A model generated the notes under the pieces. It saw nothing but the letters and a program-made list of their open reading frames with translations. It searched no databases and was not told the DNA's origin. From Eucommia ulmoides (lineage: Eukaryota > Streptophyta > Magnoliopsida > Garryales > Eucommiaceae), in NCBI GenBank assembly GCA_016647705.1, contig JAENRU010000489.1, positions 1,700,160 through 1,764,159 on the forward strand: a DNA stretch of 64,000 nucleotides. Direction: 5' to 3'. Below are positions 48,601-57,889 of this stretch, piece after piece; position 1 is the stretch's first letter, and each line of letters begins with the position of its first letter. Both the position numbers and the translations under genes were made by a program.

Positions 48601-50761
48601 AGTTTTGAGGGATTAAAATAAAAATGTGTAGGTTTAATAATGCCAATTGACGGAAGAGACCTTAAAGGAGGTGCATAGAACAATATATGCAATGTCCCGG
48701 TAATACTAAACTATTGAGTTTTGCTTGAGTATTATTAGTGGACTGGAATGGAAATGGGAGATCGTAATATTCATTGTTCGGGGATTTCCTAGTAAAGTTA
48801 AAATTGAGAAGTAACGTAATCTCTAAGTGGGTTATTGTAGCTTTAACCTATTCCAGAAGGGAAAAGGGAGAGTAGTTCAAGGAGTATTTTCCTGATGCGT
48901 ATGTCTAGTATATATATATTGATGGGATTATTCGATTGCATGATGCACCCATTCAATGTAAATGGTAAAAATTGAGTTGGGTTAAGATAAATTTTTTAAA
49001 ATTAAAAGTGATAAGGAAACTCATGCAGTAATGAATGGTGATAACTTGAATTGGCGTGCTATAAATATAGAAAGTCGGGTAGTTAATCGCAAGTAATAAT
49101 TTTTCTATTGGGAAAGCTATATAAGGGAAACTGTAGTAGCAGAAGCTGAGAGTAATTTGAACGTTTGGGTTAAATTTTCTATACTTTTTTTAAGGTGCTC
49201 GAGTGGAAGTTGATATTTTGTTTCATTTATGGATTAACGGTTGATCAGAAAGTACGATTCAGGTGTTGGAAGATATATTGAGAGGTGGCATCATGAAAGT
49301 CTTTGGTAAGGGTGATGGTTGTGTAGCGTTAATAAAATCTGTTTACACTAACAGATATTTTTGTCGTCGATCAAGGTGGCATCGTATCAAGCGCTATATG
49401 GAAAAGATACAAGATTCCAGTTAAATAAATTGAACTGAGATAAGAGAACAGAAATTTTTCGAGATTTAGAAATTGTTCAATGTGGCTACATTTGTATTGA
49501 AAATTGGAAGTTATTGAGATTTCAAGGGAAAAGATTAATTTGAAATATCCTTGAATTGATATATATTCATGATGTACTATTTTATAGTCAGTAGCTAGAA
49601 ATTCTTAGAATGTATCAAATCTTTATGATTGGGGCGTACATATGTCCTTGGATTCGTATATATACGTGGATATATGCTTGAAGCATGTTAGGTAGGTTGA
49701 AACAGAATTGAAGCTTGTGACCATATTAGGGATTTGATCAAATGTGGCGGCATGAAGGAAATTTTTATAGATGACCCGAATGATGTAATTTGAGACGTAA
49801 TAATATGATTTGGTGATATCTATGTGTTTTGAGGAACAAGGATATGTTGTGGACGTAAGTAAAACGTCTCTATGCAGTTTGGTGTATTTCGAGAAATTTA
49901 TTAATCGTTATTGGATCTTGATAATACGTATAGACCGTTTATGAGTTATTAAAGTTATGATGTAGACTTTGAGATCAATGATTAGTTACGAGTATTATGA
50001 GTTTAAAATATTAATGGAGATATTATTACGTATTACCTGGAACTGTTGGACAAAATGGATAAATGTTAGTTATGAGAAAATTTCTGAGATCGTAGACTTG
50101 TTGAAAATAAGATAGATCCAATTCACTGCGACTACCGTGATATTTTAAGAATATATTGTGTTATACTATTATTGATTGTGATTTTTATCAGAGTAGACTA
50201 GCGGAAGCGTTGGAAACATGAAACAGTTGGTTGTTTATGTTAAGTGTTACCAACCAAAGTGCACCCTGTTTGTTGGTTGTTGGATAGCATGTTGACTACT
50301 GCAAATGAAGATATTACGATGTTAGAGCGGGAATTGACGATTATGAATTATGGATGACTTTCGGTTATGGGACCTTGTGTCCAACGTAATCATGTGGTGC
50401 GCGTCTAACGTAATATTATAGTGATAAAAATTTTAATTCCTATTGGTTTGGTGAAAATTTCGGGACGAAATTTCTTTTAGGGGGGAAGAATTATAAGACC
50501 CTGATCTTTATTTTAAAACGCAATTTCGCATGTATAAGAAAATATGGGGGTAGCAGATGCCACTTATAATTTAATTTAAATTTGAGGGGATAATTAGTAG
50601 TTTTCAAAATACAAATTGTAAACTTTTGGACTTAAATGATTTTAAAATTTTAATTAGGGGTGAAATTACAATTTAATAAAATCTTAAATATTGGTTTTGG
50701 ATTAAAAATGAGATTTAAAAAAAATTTAGGGGGAGGAAAGAGTATTTGAACAAAAGTTATT

Positions 50762-50812
<51 letters not shown>

Positions 50813-53800
50813 CATACACACGCATGAGAGGAGGAGAAAAAAAAACAGAGGAGAGAGAGAGAGTGGTCGTCGGCGGTGGGTTAGAGAGAGAAAACTCGCC
50901 GGCGGCGAGAATTCAAAATAGAGAATAAAAAACGTAGCGGTGGGTGTGTGTTCGTGTTCTTCGTATGGGTATGTGTCGTTGTCAAATTTCAAAGAGAGAG
51001 AGAAGGCGGTTCGCTCCGGTGGGTGTGTGATCGCTGTTCGTCCGGTGGTGCGTAATTATCGCCGTCGTTCGGTAAATGTGTATGGGTGTTGCTGGGTGTG
51101 TGGATGTGCTGCAGTGGTTATGTGTGTGCTATGATCAGTGTATGCGCTTGACGTTGTGTGTGTGTGTTCCGGTGTGTGTATGTGTTGCCGTCGGTTAAAT
51201 GGGGCCGGCGGTAAATGAAGGTTAGAAAGAGGGAGAGATGGTTGTGTTCTATGTGGGTGCGTTCTGCGTGATCAGTGTGTGTGTGGCCTGTATATGTGAT
51301 TTTATATTTATGTATGCATAATGTCATTTTTTTAGTTGGTTGAACGTACAAGTGATATTGTGTCGATGTCACGCCGGCCCTAGGGTGACGGGTGTCCGGG
51401 GTGGGGTGTGACATGAGTTCTCAAACTCACGGCATGTTTGGTTGGATGGAATCGAGGGCAGAATGGAATCGCATTCCGCCCTCGATTCCTATTCCGTTGT
51501 TTGGTTCTCTAATGGAATCACTTTTGTGATTCCATTGGAATGAAATTAGATGGAATGAGATTCTATTTCAGATGGGGTGAAATGGGATTCCAACCCAATG
51601 GAATTAATATCTTAAATTACATGATAGCCCTTGTAACTAAGGCCTTAAAAATTGAGAACAAAAACAGAAATTAGAGAACATAAACTGAAATTAGAGAACG
51701 GAAAGTTGAGAATAGAAATAGAAAATTGAGAATAAAAAATTGAGAACAGAACTAGAAAATTGAGAACAGAAACTGAAAATTGAAAATAGAAACAAAAAAT
51801 TGAGAACATAAACCGAAAATTGAGAACAAAAACAGAAAATTAGAGAACAAGAAATTGAGAACAAAAACATAAAATTAGAGAACAGAAAATTGAGAACAAA
51901 AACAGAAAATTGAGAATAAAAATATAAAATTAGAGAACGAAAAATTGAGAACGAAAATTAAAAATTGAAAATAAAAACATAAAATTAGATAATAGGAACA
52001 TAAAATTGAGAACAAAAACATAAAATTGGATAATAGAAAGTTGAGAATGGAAACCGAAAATTGAGAACAAAAATAAAAAATTGAGAACATAAACTGAAAA
52101 TTGAGAACAAAAAATAGAAAATTAGAGAACGGAAAATTGAAAAAGGAAACTAAAAATTGAGAACAAAAACAAAAATTAAAGAATAGAAACTAAAAATTGA
52201 GAACAAAAATAGAAATTAGAGAACAAAAACTTAAAATTGAGTTGAATAATGAAATATAATAAAATGAGGAAAGGAATAGAATAGTGAAATATAATAAAAT
52301 TTTATTATAACCAACCAAGACGAGAATGGAATAATTTTATAAGGGCAAAATAGAAATTTTACTATATTTCACTATTCTATTCCTTCTTTCATTCCATACC
52401 AACCAAACAAGAGAATGGAATAGTGATTCTATTCACAATTCCATTCCATTCTTTATCTCATTCCATTACTTCTTCCATTCAATTCCACTCTCATTCCATT
52501 CCGTCCAACCAAACATGCCGTCAGAGTTTAATTGAACACTTCAACTTAGCATTTAACTGGAAAAATCAGCCCAGCAAACAACTGAGCTCTCAAACTCAAA
52601 GTTTACCTGAGCACTTCAGTTCAGCATTTAACTGAGCACTTCAGCTTAGTATTTATGTGGGCACCTCAGCCCAACAAACAACTGAGTTCTCCAACTCAGA
52701 GTTCAACTGAGCACTTCAGCTCTGCATTTATCTGGGCACCTCATCTCAGCAAACAACTGAGTTCTAAAACTCAGAGGTTACCTGAGCGATTCAACTGAAC
52801 ATTCAACTAGGGCACATCGCCTCAGCGAGTAATTGAGTTTTCACACTCCGAATTGAGCTGAGCACCTCAGTACAAACAGGTATTTCAGCCCAACAAGTAA
52901 CTGAGTTCAAAACTCAGAAGGTAACTAAACTTGCCAATTTTTTTTTTTTTTTTTTGTGAGGTTCATTATGTCAGATTTTATTCTTCTACTGTCATATGCG
53001 TGTTCATAGATTCGTAATTAAGTTATGTATCCTAATTTTGTTACGAAGGAGGGTAAACAAGATATTATATAAAAAACCCCATTCATATTATAAGCAAAAA
53101 TGATACATGGGTTTTTCGAAAAAGAAAAAAGAAAAAAAGAAAAAACACAAGCTGTTCTTATAAAAAAACAAACAAACACAACAACAAGAAGTTTTTCTTC
53201 TTTTTTTTTCATCCGGGGCTGAGTGGGAGGCGCTTCAATCCGACTCTGGAGAAGCGGGAGAGCCAAGATCTTCCAAGTCGGGGTTGGAAAGAAAAAATTC
53301 ACGATCTTCATATTGGTTGAGTTTTCGGATCAGTTTATGAATTTTTGCCATTTTCTCCTCGTTCTTCTCTAGGAGTATATCCCTCTTCGCTTTCATGGCA
53401 TTAGTATAAAGCTTTTGGTAGTTGAAGTTAACGACCAAATCTTTCTTGCCCTTCTCAACATCTCTTAGTTAATCTTTCCCTTCAAGATAGCGACAGACGA
53501 CTTGGAAATGGGCTGATTTCATGGTAGTGAAGATGGTAGAAGCTTCTTCCATGGCGCGAAGGCGTGGATACTTATCTCTGGTGTTCATAGCTGTCTGCAT
53601 CAAAGAACGAAAATGCTCCCCTAGTTCGATCTCATTGTGTCTCTCAACTTGGATTCTTGAATAGGCAGAAGGGCTGTTAATCCATATGGTGGAGTCCATG
53701 ACTGTTAGAGAGATGTTTGAAAGTATGGATATTGGCACAAAGAAGGGTTTCTTGAGATATGAAGAACTACTAGTGCCTTTAAATAGTCGAGCAAGGGGAA

Positions 53801-56800
53801 TGAGGAAGATAGTTGAAGTGTCGAAAAGGTACACATTAAATGAGGAAGTGACATGCATTGATAAAAACATAATATAATCATCACAGAAAATCTTGAAAAT
53901 CGTAACGGCGGTGACTGTTCAGTTACAGAGCATGATGGTTAAAGATACGGTCATTAATGAAGTTAATTATAGGACAACAAAGAGTAAATATGAAAAGATG
54001 TGAAACTAAAAGGAGTACGTAGATCTACAACAATTAGTTGAGTTGACGGAAGCTCATCAGTTGTTGATGTCAGCCTCAATAATTTGTACTGAGCTCTCCG
54101 CTGGCACCTCAGCTGCCGAATTGGGTAAACCTTGATTTTTTTCGGTTACTGCACCTTCATTCTTTTTGGTCTCCTCTTCCTCTACTTCTTTATCAAGTTC
54201 CAAGAAGGAAAGATCGACCTCAGGAAACTCCTCCGATACTAGCTTTTGGCAAAAGGCAAAACCAACCTTCTGAAGTCTTTTCGATTCTTTCCTAAAGGAA
54301 GACCGAAGGTTATTAATCTCTTTGCTAAATTTCTCCTTTGTGGCCGACAGTTTAGTAGATATCTGTTTCTTTTCGGATCGAAGCCTTTGAAGAGCGACCT
54401 CTTCCTCCTGGAACTTGTCATGACATTTTTGGAGGGCAGCGTCTTTTTCCTTGATCTCGGCATCCTTTTGGTCAATTACCAGACGGGCTGAGGTAAGCTC
54501 CTATGAAAGGTTGCAGAATTCTTCTCTGAGAGATGAGCATTCTTATCTGATTGTCGTTCTCAGCTGGCTGTTCTCAAAGCAGAAAAGTGCATTACTCTTC
54601 TAGAAAGCATCCCTTTGTCCGTTGGTAGATTGCAATTCAGCCCTAAACTATTCCTGGGAAGACCTGGACAATGCAAGATCCGTAACAAGCTTTAGTTTCT
54701 TATTTTCCAAGTCTTGTACCTTTGCTTCAACTTTGCTGAACTCAGTCATTTGATGCATTAGTTGGGCATCCAACTCGTTCTCGTCCTCAGCACAATTGAT
54801 CAGAGCAGAGGACATATGCATACACTAATATGGTCAAATTATTATCATATGAGATCAGTCAAGCAATTTGTTTAAAATTGAAAGGAAGATTAAAATAATG
54901 CAAGTACTTGGAGAAAAGCGCAGATCACCATTCAGAAGATTTTGGGTTTATTTTTACCCTCAGTTCTTTTTTTTGCCTTTGTCCCATGACTGCTCATATA
55001 GAAATTTAATGGTATCGTCAAAAATAATATGACGACCCGGAACAAAAGGGCCAACTTCATCAATCAGTTGACACATTTGATGCTTGGTCATCCCTCGACC
55101 ACTAGAAGTTCTCTGGTTGGAAGCAGGAACTGGGGAGGATTGATGACTGACAACAGGAGGATTGGCAACGGGAGGATCGACAACAGGAGGTTCTGCTACA
55201 GGGGTATCGGTTGATCTTGAGATAGAAGCTGACCTGGAAGCAAAAGTTGGTTCACTTCGAGTTTACTCATTGGGTGGAACCAATGATGGAATTGTAACAA
55301 GAATAACACCTCTTCTGTGAGTGATAAGAGGTTGACAATCATCATCTGACACTGCTACTTCTGGATCATCGTGAGAAAGGGTTTGCCGGATGGTCAAGCT
55401 GCTAGCAACGTTGCAAGGAGGTTGGGATGATGAATGATTAGTCTTTTTGGCAAGTCTCTTTGCCGGTCTTTTCATTTTCTGGGTATCGATCTGAAGTTCA
55501 GCTAATTCCTGAAGACAAAATGGATCCATTGTAGGTCGGACGAATTGCCAATATGCTAATTCTCTGTAAAGGTGTTCTTTGGGAATTAGAAGCTTATCCA
55601 AATCTTCTTTAATTTTTGGAGTGAGACTGAGTTTCTGACAAGCGCAATCACCTGCATTTGATAAATCAAGGAATATGATAAAAAATTACTTCAACATAAT
55701 TTCAGATAAGAAATAGACTGTTCGGAATATCATTACTTGGGGAGCTGAAGCATTTTGGTACCATTGAGGACTGTCCCATTTCCTCAGGAGAGAATTCTCA
55801 ATCTCCAGAAAAGAAGAGGAACCACGGCTGCCAATCTCTGACCTTAGCTGGAAGGTTCATAAGAAACGAAAATTCTTTGGGAATCGAAAGGTAATATCTA
55901 TCAATTTTGGCGAGGTATTTAAGCTGGCTTATGCATCTAATTGTATCAATGGAAATGGTAATGTCATTCAGTCTAGCAAGAATTATGGCTTCTATAATTT
56001 GGTGAAAACTGTTTGGAGTTAGTTGAGTTGGAGTAATTTCCATTTGATGAAAAACATTACGAAGAAGTGAGGAAAAAAGAAGAGTGAGTCCATACTCAAA
56101 CATCCAGAGATAAAGACAAACTTCATTTTCTCTGGAATCTTGAGGACGTTCATCCTCAGATGGAACCTTAATCGATACAGATGAAGGAATATTATATTGG
56201 TCCCTAAATGCTGAAAGCCATTCTATTGAGAACTTACTTGCCCCTAGATCTATGTTGGGGCTAGAATGCGAATGAGCTTGGGCAGTCGCCGTCTGTTCCA
56301 TTGTAGGATTTGACGAAGAGCCTGTTTCGACAGAGTAAATTGATTGATTTGATGACATTTTGTAAAACAATGAATAGCAACCCAAAATGCGAAGAAAAAT
56401 GTCGAGAATCGAAGGGGTGAAAAGAAGAACTTACTCGAAGAAAAATTGATCTTTCGTTTCTCTTTGTCTGAATCGGCACGAAAGTCAGGAGGGAAAATGA
56501 TGTGTGTAAAACTCCCGTCCCTAACTGACCTAGGTATAAAATACTAAACGGGTCGGATTTGTTATATGAGTTTTAAATTGGAGTCAGGTAAACCCGCCTA
56601 TTAAGTGGGCTGGGGAAGCATAAGCCCATGTTCAAACATTGATTTTGTGATCTTGATGAGCACATGGGCAGCCACTTGATAAGGTCCATATTTTGGTATG
56701 TGTAAGCCCAAGGTGTCAAAAGTCAAAGAGGAAACCAGTCATCTCAGAGTTTCGGTCTTACTTGTGTACGTTAGAATGAGTCTGAATTGACTGTAACGAC

Positions 56801-57644
56801 CCGTGAGTAATGGGGACCGTTACAAAGATTCTCCCATAACTACAGGGATAGTGACTATTATACGTAACGGCAGGGGGATACGAGCAACTGAATGAATTCT
56901 CCATTCATATGGTAACAGGTTTATCATCCTATAAAAAGGGTAGAAGGTAACTGGTAATACGGACTCTGAATGAAGTGTGCAATTTATTCTCACTATATCT
57001 AGATTAACTTATTCTCATACCAGAGGTTCTTTGACTGACACCACACAGGTGTCCCCCATTAGAATTTACAGTTTTGCAGATAAAGAAGGAAGACAAAAGG
57101 TTTTCTGGCACGTACAGAGCTTGACACGTGAAAGAGAATTTTTGACAACATCAATTTAGTTGGACATTACTTTGAAGTAGATATGCATGTAAGATGTGTT
57201 TGTTGCAATCCCTGTTGTCTATGAAGTTGATGCATTTTATTTTATTTTATTTTTTTATCCGTAAGAGTTAAGTTATTTCTTCCATGTGTATTTATGACTT
57301 TAGCCTGATTTTTTTTTTGTTAGATTGCGAAGTGCATTTTCATTGATTTTCATTATTCTCATTTTTCCCTTCATTGGTTACGTTGCAGTTGAATGATCTC
57401 CATTTTTTGGGATTGGATGGTGCACCGGTAAAGTTTTTAGAAGCTCGAGTCTTCAGTGATCCTCTCTTGGACTCAAGATGACAGGTGCTTATATACCTCA
57501 AATTTCTGCACCTTTATCACCATTCCCCCTTCATGAGCTGATCTTTTTTTTTTTTTTTTTTTTAATTATTTTGTCTATTATGTGTATCTTTAGGCCATCA
57601 CCTGGCGTCTCGATCTTTGGAAGTAGGGAGAAATATTTACAAAG
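36541..57644 (+). CDS. Putative spliced gene of unknown family with a ~20-kb element in intron 1 (partial model)
   Basis: Exon 1 appears to end with ATG 36770 (coding MTTATIM) at 36790, followed by the donor gtacgttt. A TC- and GA-rich leader lies upstream from about 36541. The next credible exon is 57389-57427 (acceptor gttgcag, donor accg/gtaaag), coding LNDLHFLGLDGAP in phase. The frame remains open past that donor for VKFLEARVFSDP. A further exon may be 57594-57644 (ctttag...aaag/gttagt). I do not recognise the protein, and the later exons are uncertain. Intron 1 would be 20.6 kb, of which 19.95 kb is the Tat element, with target duplication attta at both sides; without the element the intron is about 640 bases. 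It could equally be a pseudogene. Confidence 0.4.
37203..37859 (+). repeat. 5' LTR of the Tat element
   Basis: 657 bases, matching 56498-57153 from tgtgtgtaaaactcc to gaatttttgacaa. The two differ at many positions, mostly transitions, so insertion is not recent. Confidence 0.92.
37860..37878 (+). other. Tat-type primer-binding site
   Basis: tttggcgctgtctgtggga directly follows the 5' LTR. The usual form is TTGGCGCCGTCTGTGGGAA, seen in Tat/Ogre-type elements. Confidence 0.85.
37907..39433 (+). pseudogene. Tat gag, with premature stops
   Basis: ATG 37907 (MRHLRARAPVTSQNN) opens a frame broken at about 38153, 38281 and 38507. The gag core reads LLKGTEMPFSLEILAIPLSE, then KFEKYNGRTDPVGHIRQFK. 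Frameshifted pieces follow (MTELMEKSKPYMKLEDVKLA). Near the end YCDFHKDHGHNTDDSWELRK, a Cys/His segment typical of gypsy gag before protease, lies at about 39170-39230, followed by an Arg/Glu-rich stretch. The protein would form the particle; this copy cannot. Confidence 0.88.
39434..42106 (+). pseudogene. Tat protease, reverse transcriptase, RNase H and second RNase H, decayed
   Basis: The protease region has ILIDNGSSANIIF (active-site aspartate then NGS, usually D-T/S-G) near 39605 and SPYNAILGRPWLHAM near 39825. RT runs about 40390-40980: ANPVLVKKKNGK, then MCVDFTDLNQACPKD, FGLRNASATYQ and the catalytic YIDDM at about 40751. RNase H spans 41138-41500 (LYLAVTPVAVSAVLVQE, SAETRYTELEKLALALV). 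A second RNase H of the archaeal type follows: WKLWVDGALNMKGCGVGIVI near 41588, then NNEVEYEAVVLGITL. The long frames 40451-40981 and 41138-41812 are open, but stops break the polyprotein. The dual RNase H is a mark of the Tat lineage (family knowledge). Confidence 0.93.
42274..43988. mobile_element. Solo LTR (1715 bp) inside the Tat integrase
   Basis: It starts TGGTAGGTCTG and ends TATACACCTATCA, with the exact target duplication gtgtg at 42269-42273 and 43989-43993. Internal sequence includes gggttatcgtatccacaggg, a phrase seen in many plant LTRs. Lineage was not determined. It has a cluster of gcctaggcga motifs (43470-43765) and a twofold repeat of cctcaacgtcttaacgaccc around 42680 and 42880. 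Confidence 0.87.
43470..43765. repeat. Cluster of GCCTAGGC palindromes
   Basis: gcctaggcgaagaaaa, gcctaggcgaattc, gcctaggcggtgaag, tcgcctaggcgagc, gcctaggcgatgg and gcctaggcggtgg recur at uneven spacing. The perfect palindrome is gcctaggc. Confidence 0.85.
45145..45383 (+). repeat. Tandem repeat after Tat pol, left part
   Basis: Units aactgagttctaaaactcag, agtttaactgagcacttcag and ctcagcatttaactgagcac repeat in alternation. The array is cut by the chromovirus (45384-51413) and the TIR element (51430-52520) and continues at 51414-51429 and 52521-52925. Many units contain the inverted pair gagtt...aactc. Confidence 0.85.
45384..46414 (+). repeat. 5' LTR of the chromovirus
   Basis: 1031 bases. 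It holds a TA microsatellite (about 45653-45692), which the 3' LTR shares, and an extra ~110-base segment (45693-45800) absent from the 3' LTR. A TG-rich region lies at 45940-46300. Confidence 0.92.
46419..46431 (+). other. Primer-binding site (initiator Met tRNA type)
   Basis: tggtatcagagcc, four bases after the LTR end. Confidence 0.93.
46432..50476 (+). pseudogene. Chromovirus gag-pol, very degraded
   Basis: Only islands are readable. The RT palm region at about 47685-47875 reads LVLFVKKKGGTLRTRVDN, then LFRIDGSFNQLWKTRVFP and YYQLEVKDCDVVKTVIRSR. YAKCSKYEYWVV-like RT sequence follows near 47935. Integrase C-part islands at about 49240-49410 read STIQVLEDILRGGIMKVFG and TNRYFCRRSRWHRIKRYMEK. 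Protease and chromodomain were not recognised. No long ORF survives. Confidence 0.78.
47319..47380 (+). repeat. Low-complexity aaataaa run
   Basis: A (AAATA)n-type stretch in the chromovirus interior. Confidence 0.8.
50492..51413 (+). repeat. 3' LTR of the chromovirus
   Basis: 922 bases, starting TATAAGACCC (TG changed to TA) and ending GGGGTGTGACA. TA microsatellite at about 50764-50808. Confidence 0.92.
51430..52520. mobile_element. TIR element (1091 bp) with an internal minisatellite
   Basis: The ends cggcatgtttggttgga and its exact complement form 17-base perfect inverted repeats, extended imperfectly inwards. The three bases tca flank both sides (51427-51429 and 52521-52523). The subterminal left arm has tggaatcgagggcagaatgg and its partial inverse. 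About 600 bases (51645-52240) consist of aaaattgagaacagaaac-type units. A 3-bp target duplication suits PIF/Harbinger-like MITEs, but the end sequence is not typical, so the superfamily is open. Confidence 0.85.
51645..52240. repeat. ~20-bp minisatellite, about 30 units
   Basis: Variants of aaaattgagaacaaaaaca and attagagaacagaa repeat through the centre of the TIR element. On the minus strand this gives a Phe/Leu/Ser-rich spurious ORF. Confidence 0.9.
52521..52930 (+). repeat. Tandem repeat after Tat pol, right part
   Basis: Continues the aactgagttct...aactcagagtttacctgagc array of 45145-45383. Spacing of like units is near 100 bases, as paired half-units of about 50. Units become irregular towards a poly-T run at 52940. 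Confidence 0.85.
53235..53699 (-). pseudogene. Antisense ORF 2 of the Tat element (one stop)
   Basis: From ATG 53699 (MDSTIWINSPSAYSRIQVE) a minus-strand frame of about 154 codons ends at 53235. It is interrupted once by TAA near 53470 (EGKD then LRDVEKG). The protein is charged and helical in look (LGEHFRSLMQTAMNTRDKYP, KAKRDILLEKNEEKMAKIHK) with an acidic end (NPDLEDLGSPASPESD). No family is recognised. It lies between the tandem repeats and the larger antisense gene. It might be a separate gene or a further exon of that gene; no convincing splice link was seen. Confidence 0.55.
54057..56358 (-). CDS. Antisense gene of the Tat element, apparently spliced, with PF04195-like domain and coiled coil
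   Basis: Starts MSSNQSIYSVETGSSSNP at 56358. Exon 1 (to about 55736) holds a globular domain: EVCLYLWMFEYGLTLLFSSL, LTPNSFHQIIEAIILARLND, YLSIPKEFSFLMNLPAK. This resembles the plant 'putative gypsy type transposon' family (PF04195), by memory. A stop after FFSGD (55798) breaks it. A donor (cccaa/gtaatg) at about 55735 and an acceptor (aaatgcag) at about 55652 lead to exon 2: GDCACQKLSLTPKIKEDLDK, then LLIPKEHLYRELAYWQFVRP. A Pro/Val-rich linker follows (VVDPPVANPPVV). A second intron (about 54950-54830) leads to a Glu/Lys/Gln coiled-coil tail (FQEEEVALQRLRSEKKQIST) and an acidic C-terminus ending at 54057. A few stops (near 55260, 54660 and 54595) make this copy inactive or the model imperfect. 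Antisense ORFs at this place are known for Tat elements; their function is unknown. Confidence 0.65.
56498..57153 (+). repeat. 3' LTR of the Tat element
   Basis: 656 bases, TGATGTGTGTAAAACTCC...TTTTTGACAACATCA, followed by target duplication attta. Confidence 0.92.
57159..57388 (+). repeat. Intron 1 segment, tandem-duplicated before the Tat insertion
   Basis: gatatgcatgtaagatgtgt and the downstream ttctcatttttcccttcatt match gatatgcatgtgagacgtct (about 36978) and ttctcattttccccctctat (about 37107) in the same order. With the Tat element removed, the copies lie about 245 bases apart, so the intron contained an old tandem duplication. Confidence 0.65.
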
Positions 57645-57889
57645 GTTAGTATTAAGTCTACACCATTCAGTAGAGTTTTTGAAGTTGAGATGTATTGCAA
57701 ATGTTCAATACCATTGATTTGAAAATTTTAAATCTTAGTAGATTGATATGGTATGGTCATAGACACATAGGAGATTAGAAGTGATAATTATGAACCTTTG
57801 ATTACCAAGGGCAAGGGTGTTTTAGAATTTAGGATGTTTGATCATTGCCGTAATCAATATTTTAAAACATGAAATTCAATTGGTCTAAC

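Larger units (their letters stand above)
45384..51413 (+). mobile_element. Chromovirus-type Ty3-gypsy element, 6.0 kb, heavily decayed
   Basis: The LTRs are 45384-46414 (TGTAAGACCCCGATC...GGGGTGTGACA) and 50492-51413. The exact target duplication tgagt is at 45379-45383 and 51414-51418. The primer site tggtatcagagcc begins at 46419 and a purine tract, ttttaggggggaagaa, precedes the 3' LTR. The layout and LTR ends match the Del/Tekay type. The LTRs differ by about 110 bases in length because of a segment near the TA microsatellite. Confidence 0.93.
37203..57153 (+). mobile_element. Tat-lineage Ty3-gypsy element, 19.95 kb with nested insertions (~11.1 kb own sequence)
   Basis: The LTRs are 37203-37859 and 56498-57153. 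The 3' copy runs TGATGTGTGTAAAAC...GACAACATCA; in the 5' copy the TG has become TT and the final CA has become TA. The target duplication attta lies at 37198-37202 and 57154-57158. The order is PBS, gag, protease, RT, RNase H, a second archaeal-type RNase H, integrase, tandem repeats, then two antisense ORFs. That layout fits the Tat/Ogre branch. Three later insertions were found: a solo LTR (42274-43988), a chromovirus (45384-51413) and a TIR element (51430-52520). A purine tract, aggagggaaaa, precedes the 3' LTR. Confidence 0.92.

Noticed and set aside
51875..52090. Phe/Leu/Ser-rich minus ORF
   Set aside because: Translation of the 20-bp minisatellite.
53686..53877. Plus-strand ORF MVESMTVREMFESMD
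   Set aside because: Partly overlaps antisense ORF 2, is short, and has no recognised motif; could not be told from chance.
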